Assembly (NCBI GenBank): GCA_022814615.1
Contig: JAKLNE010000006.1
Location: 682,001 to 746,000 of the forward strand
Direction of reading: 5' to 3'
DNA: 64,000 nucleotides
Origin: Waltergamsia citrina
Taxonomy: Eukaryota; Ascomycota; Sordariomycetes; Hypocreales; Bionectriaceae
How positions within the stretch are numbered: the stretch's first letter is position 1; every line of letters begins with the position of its first letter. The notes under the pieces were generated by a model. That model made no database searches and was not told the DNA's origin. It was given only the letters and a program-made list of their open reading frames with translations. Position numbers and translations under genes: made by a program. Positions 56,459 to 64,000 of the stretch are shown here, one piece after another.

Positions 56459-57686
56459 GGTCGGTGATGATGGGCGTAGCTTCGTCAATGGGTTAACCGG
56501 GTGGCAGGTTGCGTGAGAAAGGGCACACGCTGGGCGCCATGCATTTTGCGATGCCGTCTCCAGATGTTACCTGCTAAGAACGCTCGCCGTGAAAGCAATC
56601 CATTCACCCAATCTTACCAGTGACCGACTTGGCAGAATTGTCGATGGGCTGATGAATTGCGACTTTGTCGATAGTAAAAGGTGGCAGGGGTCGTCCAAGC
56701 TAGTCCATCGTTAAGTTCACGCTATCAGCTATCAGCACGTGAGCCCAGGAAACGTGGGAGCGAGCCTGAGGAGAACGGGACGAACGACTCAACGAACGAG
56801 CGTGGAGAGACTCGGGGAAGTGTCAAGGTACGTACCTCTCAAGGTAACGCAACGCAAGACATCGATCGACTGCACTCTCATCCCACTTCCCACCACCATG
56901 CCTCATACCTGGTACCACCGTGCATGATCTGACATGTGACGAAATCCAACTGCATATCACCAGCCGTTAGCATGTCATTAGCACACCCTAGAGAAGTAGG
57001 ATTATTGCTGCATGTCCTAAATTATTATAGTACTACTAGTAGTTAGTTCCTTTTGCTCGGACACTTACGGGAGCCATTTTACTACTGGCACTACTAGTAA
57101 AAATAGATTGGCAGACAGGTTTCGTGGGTCCGTCCCTCCTTTCTCCGCGGATGCTGAGGTGTCATGCAGCGATAACCGTTTAAAAAGAGCAGGCTAATGT
57201 AGCCCATAGGCTTCTCGGCCCTCTTCAGTCATCATGATGGATCCTGTCCATTCTCGAAGGTAACAGAAACCCTTCGTTGCGTGCCCGAAAATCCCAGTCA
57301 ACCTAACCCCTCCTTTGCCTTATATCGAATTGGGGGCCGAAGGCGGAGCACCGGCATGTTCCCCTCCTTGACATTCACACACAATGCCTGACGGTAATAT
57401 GATGCCGAAAACAAAATAAGCGATCGGTCTATTCAAAAAATTGTTGGTGGGATATCTCAATGCTGTCTCGTCGTGTATGATTCTATGGTGTCGCAATAAA
57501 ACATGAAATCAAACGGAAAAGGGGCTCAATGTTCTTAAAAACATGCTGTCCAGGCCATGCCGCTAAAATGATATGCAGGGGGGAAGGGAGAACTTTTTTT
57601 TTTTTTCAATATTGACGCCACAGATACTCTCGTGATCGTATCCGGAAGAGAGCGTCATCCAGAGAACCGAAAAGGCAGACACGCTG
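56459..57686. other. Spacer between the Gln/Glu-rich protein gene and the chitinase
   Basis: 1.2 kb without a recognised gene; promoter of the left gene and 3' region of the chitinase. A 14-base T run lies near 57594-57607. Confidence 0.45.
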
Positions 57687-58951
57687 CTACGAGGTGTGCA
57701 AGGCGCGGAAACCGGCCGCGATAAGACTTCTCGTCTTGTCTTTGGAGTCTGCTGGCGCATCCCAGTAGAAGAGACCCTGCGTGAGCATTAGATACTGAGA
57801 AATCTGTATAGTTCGAGACAAGCGAATAAAACACAAGTGTCAGTCGCAACTTACAGCAAGACCCTTTTGTTTGCAGAAGGCTGCCTTTGTCTGAACCGTC
57901 TCTGCGTTGTCGTAGGAAACGAAACCTGCGTCACCGCCAACGCACTGCGCAGCAACATGGCGCTTGTCAACGACTTCACTACATCCTCGACGAGGAAGTT
58001 GGCTGTACTCGAAAACACCTTCAACACCAGCGCCTCCACTATAAGGATGATTCGGTCCGGCAGCACCGAGGAAACTCCGTCCGTAGAGCGGGATGCCGAG
58101 CAGGATTTTTTTGGCCGGAAACCCCTGAGATATGAGATAGGATACACCGGATGAGCCTGAAAGCTCGTCCTTGTCCATGGCATACAACTGAGCGTGGTGG
58201 CCCGAGGCCGGGCTCCAGGGGCCAAAGAAGTCGTAAGCTTTGAGGTTGATATAATCGAGGTATTCAGCGACCCCCTTAAAATCGATAAACTGTAAAGTGG
58301 CTTGGGTAGCCGGCAAAGCTGCGAAGAGTGAAAATCGATCCTCTGGAAGGTGAATACGAATCGTAGCTAGGAGCGCGAGAAAGTCTTGGCCTTGTCTAGC
58401 GTCCCTCGGAGATTCCCAGGCGACTAGTGATATGAGCAGATCGGGTCAGCGAGATGCGCAACTACAATTCGTGAGTCTTCGCCTATTAAACTCACTGTCA
58501 ATCCCGTCAAGCCCTGATGCCTCAACCAAGCCTAATGCTGAGCGAGCAAAGTTATCCCTATGTATGGTGTTGGAGGCTATCAGGGGAAATAAATCTGCTG
58601 AGCCGGGGCCCCCTATAGAGAGCACGACTTGAAGATGAGGATGCTTTTGCTTGAGATGCATAAGTGAGCCTATGCCTCCTTGCACGTCATCTACGGGAGC
58701 TCGCGCGTCCGCCCACTCATCGCTCAACTAACGAGTGTCTAAAGTCAGTAAGGTATGGTACTAGATCTAGTGCCTCTCCCCGGAGGAACCCACAGCCAGT
58801 AACTCACAAACACACCGCCATCACCAGTGACGCTGGCATAAGCATAATATACGTGGCTGATGCAGCTGTAGTTCAGTTTCCCTGGAGTGTCACCGCGGTA
58901 GACACGGTGATTTGGGAAGTAAACTGCGTTGGCATACATGACGTTCGCCAT
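57687..58951 (-). CDS. GH18 chitinase-like protein without signal peptide
   Basis: Glycoside hydrolase family 18 (TIM barrel); intact members cut beta-1,4 bonds in chitin. Four exons: 58951-58808, 58727-58496, 58423-57855 and 57776-57687; 344 residues. Barrel landmarks: MYANAVYFPNHRVY (strand 1), YSCISHVYYAYASV, the SxGG motif in VVLSIGGPGSAD, catalytic DGIDIAWES, YLDYINLKAYDFFGPW, and KILLGIPLYGRSF; the last exon adds GLFYWDAPADS with the conserved Trp. The usual DGxDxDWE reads DGID-IAWE: the Glu proton donor is kept, but the Asp two positions before it is Ala. An intron splits this motif. The N-terminus has no signal peptide (MANVMYANAV), so secretion is not supported. Start 58951 is chosen by homology to barrel strand 1; longer in-frame ATGs exist to 58993. 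No chitin-binding module. An intracellular or inactive role is possible. Confidence 0.88.
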
Positions 58952-59596
58952 GCTGCTCACTATGCGTGATCTTTGTGAAGAAGAACTCATCATTGAAGCT
59001 TCATATGGCCGACTTTCGGATTCACGAGCATCTGGTTGGTGGCCTGACAGAGATAGTTGGGTCGCGAAGAATCATGAATACAGGCAGGGCGAGGTAATTG
59101 AAAGTTGCATAGATGATGACAACAGAGAGATTTTGCGAATACCATGACTAAATCGATGTAAGAAAATAGCAAACGAAGAAACGGATGAACAAGTAAATGG
59201 CAGCACCACGTAGGTCAGGCAGCAAGTGGCCCGAAAGACGGGCAAGCCAGTCCTTGCTGGCATTGTGGGCTGAGTATCGAGCAATACAACCTACTACTCA
59301 GCAATTAGCTCGGACTCTGGCTTTGAGACGACCAGAGACCATAAGGATTGGGTGGAACCGGCCGGAAGGGTAGACCATATTCGATGCGTTGGCTCTCCCA
59401 AAGACTTAACCCCGTATCAACCAGTACAACAAGTCGGCCAAGTGGAGAAGGGGACGTCTCCCAGGTAGGAGGACTACTACTAAAACAGACCATGGGCTAT
59501 CAGCTTGGTACGTAGTGTAGTAAGACAGGGAGGGTCGTTCCGCACGTCCTACGAGAAATACTTGACTCACCAGAATTGGCACCGAGAACCAAGAAG
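58952..59596. other. Spacer upstream of the chitinase
   Basis: No gene recognised; probable chitinase promoter and the 3' end of the small minus-strand gene or remnant to the right. Confidence 0.4.
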
Positions 59597-60023
59597 CTAT
59601 GGAGAATGTGGACATTGTGTGCACGATGCATGACATAATTGCGGGGGCCCCCGTACAATGAGCGATGAAGGGCCGTGAGGACCCAGCAAAGCGAAACTCG
59701 TAAAGGACTTGTTGTTGAATCCCTTAGCCATGTTAGGCGAAATCCGCTCCAGCTTGACCACACCGACAGGGCTGAGCCAGTGAATTTCATTCCCACGATT
59801 CTGGGCTCGTGGGCTGTACTGGGGCATCCATCCTGCATGTAAGCACCATGAAATCATCAAGGGCCATGTCAAAGCATCACCCAGACTCATACTGACCTAG
59901 TGTATGTCCATTTAGGCTAGACAAGCAGGCATATTCATGGGCGAAGTACTGTTTCGGGGAGCAACCAGATAGCCAGCCCAGGAAAGTCGGCGCAATCTGG
60001 CGGTTCTGTCTGTTTAGTGTCAT
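59597..60023 (-). CDS. Unrecognised small gene or gene remnant next to the chitinase
   Basis: A minus-strand frame open from 60191 to 59897 joins through a canonical intron (donor GTCAGT at 59896, acceptor CAG ending at 59833) to a second open stretch ending at 59597. The splice keeps frame and reads CLSSLNGHTL|GWMPQYSPRA. From the in-frame ATG at 60023 this gives about 120 residues; the open frame before that ATG (YHGLYWTGVLVES onward) also looks coding but has no usable start or acceptor before a stop at 60194. The end (HASCTQCPHSP) looks less natural, and an alternative frame there reads YVMHRAHNVHILHSF. This suggests either a missed exon structure or a gene that has begun to decay. I do not recognise the family. 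It has the same orientation as the chitinase. Confidence 0.35.
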
Positions 60024-60194
60024 CGGAGTAATATGACTAGTGGAGCGAGTGGTGGACTCCTCCTGATCCCCATTAGTACTAAAATCTGGATAATCCTTCT
60101 CCTTTGCTTTATTACTTGCAGCACATGAATCAGACTCAACCAGAACGCCGGTCCAGTACAGACCGTGGTAGGCACGGACCCCGGAGGACGATCA

Positions 60195-63100
60195 ACGTTT
60201 GATATGTCAGTAATCGAACCTTTGATCTGCTCAACAGACTAACCGCTTCCTTTCCGGCTGTCTCTTTGTTGTTCCAGGTTTGACTGGACAAGCAGAAGTG
60301 TGTAATGAGCGGCCGCCTAAGAAGACGCGGTTCTCCTAACCTGGCTAGCTCCGGCGCTCATTTCATTGTGGAAGCTTTTGCTTGGTTTTCTGGAAACAAG
60401 GCTTAGGTGGAACCAGACCAGACCTAATCGGACTACATCTTGCTTCAGCCTCATCTGATTGCGGCGGTAGTATTTGGTTTCATGGTAAGAGTCCCATCTC
60501 AGAGATACCCGTATCTTTTCCTCCCACCTTGTCCATCGAATGGCCAGGTTGATCTTCATAAGGGCAGACGCACGAAAAGCGCACTTGTGGGAATCTTGCC
60601 CACTTGCCCTGCCCCCATTATTGTTCTGGGCCCACTAATAAGAATATAAAGACTTCGCTGGGAATGTGCTCCTTACCTGCGACACCGGAATCATCCTTGG
60701 GTTTCGGCATCGGCAGTATTGACGCATCCGGCCTCAATATGCACGATTGTGCTGCTGGAACCCAATCCAGGAGTGTCTTTCTCTCTTCTGGGGGGTCCGT
60801 AGTTCAGAGGAAACTTCTTGGTGCAACATTATATCTCCTGGGCGTTTTGCGTCCGCCTGAATTTGCGACGGAATCCCTGCTGGCCTCTAAAGGATCAGCC
60901 GCCAAGTAATTCTTTGCTGGCTCTCGCGAGTATGCAGACTCATGTGACTGACAAGACTGATGGGAGCAAATTTGATCTTCTGCAGGGCCACGTTGGCAAG
61001 ATCTACTCCTTATGAAATGTTGCCCAATGCTTTGTCCCACCTGCCCACTCCCGAGTGGGTTCAATACGCAATCAAGTCAGAGCGAACAATCCCTACATTC
61101 GGGCTGCAGTGACGTGCAGTTTGCAGATGAGAAAGCTGTCACGCACCCCGGTATGATGTCGGGGTGAGCCCACCAGTAGGCAAGCTCTGTTCTAGTTAAA
61201 GAGCCACTATATAAAAGGATAGACGTCTTGGCCGGCTTTGTGACCTCTTTCCTAGTCGCGTGAGTGACAGAAAGGGTTGAGGATCCTTGTGCTATGAGAG
61301 GCGTGCCCTCACTTACACGTGTCTTGCACCATCACACGGACAAATTGGGAGTCCCTGTGAAGATGATGGCCTGCAAAGAGACCTTGCGACTTGAGAACAA
61401 ATTCCTCTTGGCACCTCTGGGAGAGGTTGAGGATCATTTTTCCCGAACGATAGGTTATCTGCATACCTGTTAAGAAAATGGTGGATTTGAAGCGTAAATC
61501 CGCAAGGCGCGTAGCGGAGTAAGGGCGTCGTCGGTCGAGTAGACGATTTCTCCGATTTTCGCGATTACGAAGTCGATATCAGATCATCCGAATTCGTGCT
61601 TTTGCCTTCTGGACGAGTTAACCGGTTAGTTATTGGTGGTTGGTGATCTGACAGCCTGGGAGCGGAACATGTGTCAAAAAGATGCCGACAACTCGAATAT
61701 TGAATCAGACGGATGTGAATGATTGTTAAGATGACTTTAAACCCCCCGACAAAAATCCAACTCTTGCTTTTGTGGAGAGGAACATGGAGGAGGGAACATG
61801 GACCAGCTGTAGACGAATCTTGTGAGATGGTCGAGTAAGTACTTACTAGCAAGTAGTAGTAGGTATGAGATTTTCAAGTTGTTTCTGCATCTGCAAACCA
61901 CAGTCATGGCTTCCTTGGAATAAGAATACCTGAGGTATCTATTTTTCTGTAGCAAGCAGGAGATTGCAAACGCAACGAATGGGGCAGGTTCTCCTGCTGC
62001 TGATTTCGATCATATTTAGCCTCGTGATGGATATCGCTGCATCGGTCAAGGTACGTGTTGCAGGTGCAGTCGGCTTCCCGCCTTCTCTGCTAGATTCATC
62101 ATGCATCAATACTTAGTGCCTTAATACTTACACTGTACCACCAGAAGCTGTTTCCTAATGCGATAATAAGGCAGGCACGGCCCTCCACTGCTCTTGCTTT
62201 TTTACTTCGAGGTGAACTTGGTGCTTAATCATCCATGTTTTACTAAAGGATTTTGCTTTGAATGACCTGTCATATGTCAACTTCTATAAAAGTCGGAAGG
62301 ATCCGTTCTTGGCTATGCAATCCGATACAGCCTGTACGATTATGTACTCGTACAGTACAAATTCGTGTGACAGGCGACAATCAAGCGGATACTCCAGCAA
62401 GAACTCGAATTTACAACATGGATGGATATTCATACCACCAGCCTTCCGGGCCCGAGAACAATAGACACGGCGTTACACTTTGCAATGTCCGAGAACGCTA
62501 GCCAAGCAGTTGAGAGCAATACTGCAAGTCTCAGCCATGGTGGTACGTGCTTGGCTGCCCATCCCTTGTTGCGTCACCACTAATTACTCGCCAGCGGCCT
62601 TAGGCGGGGTTTCCAGGAATCTGGATACGAAGCTGAACCTTAACGACATGAGGCGGCATCATTCAAACTTGGCAAAAGAGGCGTCGAAGCGAGTGCAGTA
62701 AAGGCATAATCATGGTCTGATGATCGCCTGTACGAGTATGTATCGACGCTTGCTCACCGGTCTGGTACCGATGGTATGGATAGCCTGGGGCCGATCTATT
62801 GACCTTGCTCTTGGCCTTGGCACCACAGTACTTCAGCCCCGCCTCTTGACAGCATTTGCTCAACCAACACCAACCCAACCAGGCTGCTGTATCACAATAT
62901 AAGAAGGTTTGCTGATGTTGGTCGGACTGTTCGCAACCATAACGGGAAAAAAAAAAAAAAAAAAGGTTGCAGCACCCCAGGAGTTGCACGACAAGCGGGT
63001 CCTGTGTACCCATGGCCAAATCGCGACCTGCATAATGCATCTAGGGTAAAGCTAATCACCAACATCCTATTGCCATTGAGCAAACACTGCATGATCTTGG

Positions 63101-63588
63101 TGACCCTCGGATCACGCACATATCTGAAGCATGCTAGTGGCTCAGCATCTGGGACATTGGCAGCCTGGCTTGATCATCCGACCAAGCCAACCGAACTTGT
63201 CCGGTATTGGACAACCAACACAAGTGCACGACTGCCTCGACCACCACTCTTAGCAATGAATGTATTGGAAACGATTGTTGGTTCCCTTCTCCTCTGACCA
63301 CCCTACCGAATCAATTCCGCCTCTCTGTCACGTCGAACTGGCTATGGCTATGTTCAAGTTTGCCCCCCCTTGTCAAAAGGGCGTGCACGGATTCGGTACT
63401 TGTGCACACATAGATTGCCCGTAAAGGCGTTACTGAAGCATGTTAGCTCAAAGATTGGTCTTGAACTTTGTTATGACACTTCTATCAGCACCCAACCATT
63501 ACTCTTGGATGCACATTCCTCTCTCTCTCTTTCTCTCTCTTTGCTCAGACCATCTCTTAAGGTATTAATCACATTCAAGCAGATAATC
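60195..63588. other. Gene-poor stretch before the methyltransferase
   Basis: 3.4 kb without a convincing gene. It holds an 18-base A run (62947-62964), TACTCGTA copies at 62345-62352 and 62731-62738, and a CT repeat (about 63521-63540) just upstream of the methyltransferase start. Frames of about 100 codons (60604-60909 plus, 63004-63297 plus) show no domain. Confidence 0.5.
62947..62964. repeat. 18-base A homopolymer
   Basis: Uninterrupted A run in non-coding DNA upstream of the methyltransferase gene. Confidence 0.9.
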
Positions 63589-64000
63589 ATGAGTGACACC
63601 AGCTCCTTCTCGTTTATCTCGACAAACCCGGATATAGAGACAATTTACACGCCGTCTTTCAGTGAGGATCGTTCAGACGACTGGGTTTCTGCGTCTGCCT
63701 CTCGTACTGGACGCGGCACAGATGATGACAGTTTATACCCCCTTTCAGATGTGGCATCACATGCTTCTACGACCGTGTTGTTAAGTGCGTACCAGCATGA
63801 GCACCATCTTGGACGACGATACCACAGCTTCAGAAGCGGTAACTATCCCCTTCCTGACGACACCATGGAGCAGCAGCTTGAGGAGCTCAAACACCATCTA
63901 ATGATGGAAATCATGGTACAGTCCGACCAAAGCCCTTTCCGTACCTTGCAACTTCGTCATAGAGCCGTTCTTACATGTCTTTATTGTAGAAGGGAAGCCT
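63589..64000 (+). CDS. LaeA-like SAM-dependent methyltransferase, 5' part only
   Basis: Start of a fungal TAM/LaeA-like methyltransferase; members use S-adenosylmethionine, and some act in secondary metabolism or development. Exon 1 (63589-63915, 109 codons) is an acidic, Ser/Thr-rich N-terminus (MSDTSSFSFISTNPDIETIY) and then the family signature GRRYHSFRSGNYPLPDD followed by EQQLEELKHHLMMEIM. A probable intron (63916-63989, donor GTACAG, acceptor TAG) leads into KGS..., matching the usual position where the helix before the methyltransferase core continues. The motif I glycine loop lies beyond the window. The start is preceded by a CT-rich leader. The signature is strong; whether it belongs to a metabolite cluster depends on sequence to the right. 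Confidence 0.75.
   Translation, partial: MSDTSSFSFISTNPDIETIYTPSFSEDRSDDWVSASASRTGRGTDDDSLYPLSDVASHASTTVLLSAYQHEHHLGRRYHSFRSGNYPLPDDTMEQQLEELKHHLMMEIMVQSDQSPFRTLQLRHRAVLTCLYCRREA

Noticed and set aside
1..64000. CRISPR arrays, tRNA and rRNA genes
   Set aside because: No spaced direct repeats, no convincing tRNA B-box (GGTTCRANNCC) with a cloverleaf, and no rRNA-like sequence found by eye; CRISPR would not be expected in a fungus.

Overview
This window is nuclear DNA of a filamentous ascomycete. Genes are split by short introns (about 50-110 bases) with GTRNGT donors and YAG acceptors, coding DNA is GC-rich at third positions, and the recognisable proteins (Cln1-type G1 cyclin, Sso1 syntaxin with a Gly/Tyr/Gln-rich N-terminus, LaeA-like methyltransferase, GH18 chitinase) are typical of Pezizomycotina, most likely a Sordariomycete. 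Hypocreales is a guess from general feel and is not proven by the sequence. All exon borders below were read by eye from splice consensus and frame continuity.

Layout. 1-636 holds the 5' part of a triose-phosphate-type (SLC35/TPT) transporter running off the left edge. 637-5308 has no convincing gene and contains a 10-N assembly gap set in poly-G/poly-C. 5309-26099 is a compact housekeeping block: a copper P-type ATPase (Ccc2/ATP7 type), COP9 signalosome subunit 7, an RGS-membrane protein of the Rax1 type, ribosomal protein eL31, the APC/C E2 enzyme Ubc11, checkpoint kinase Chk1, APC/C RING subunit Apc11, a two-domain rhodanese sulfurtransferase, ribosomal protein uS5 (Rps2) and a large unrecognised 1056-residue protein. 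29193-30404 is a Cln1-type G1 cyclin. 30405-44973 is a 14.6-kb stretch without a convincing gene. 44974-56458 is a second housekeeping block: zinc CDF transporter Zrc1, rRNA-processing PIN nuclease Fcf1, a MEMO1-family protein, the plasma-membrane syntaxin Sso1 and an unrecognised Gln/Glu-rich protein. 56459-64000 looks accessory: a GH18 chitinase without signal peptide and with an altered catalytic motif, an unrecognised small gene or gene remnant, long gene-poor stretches, and the start of a LaeA-like methyltransferase at the right edge.

How genes relate. Ubc11 and Apc11 act together: Ubc11 loads ubiquitin for the APC/C, whose RING is Apc11. Chk1 lies between them, all within 3.8 kb, and the Ubc11-Chk1 divergent promoter carries ACGCG elements at exact 10-base spacing, like MBF cell-cycle sites. 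Other neighbours are mostly unrelated housekeeping genes in convergent and divergent pairs.

The non-coding DNA carries a strongly over-represented 8-mer, TACTCGTA, with at least 17 copies seen. No tRNA, rRNA, CRISPR array or intact transposon was found by eye. Genes with many small exons could have been missed in the long gene-poor stretches.
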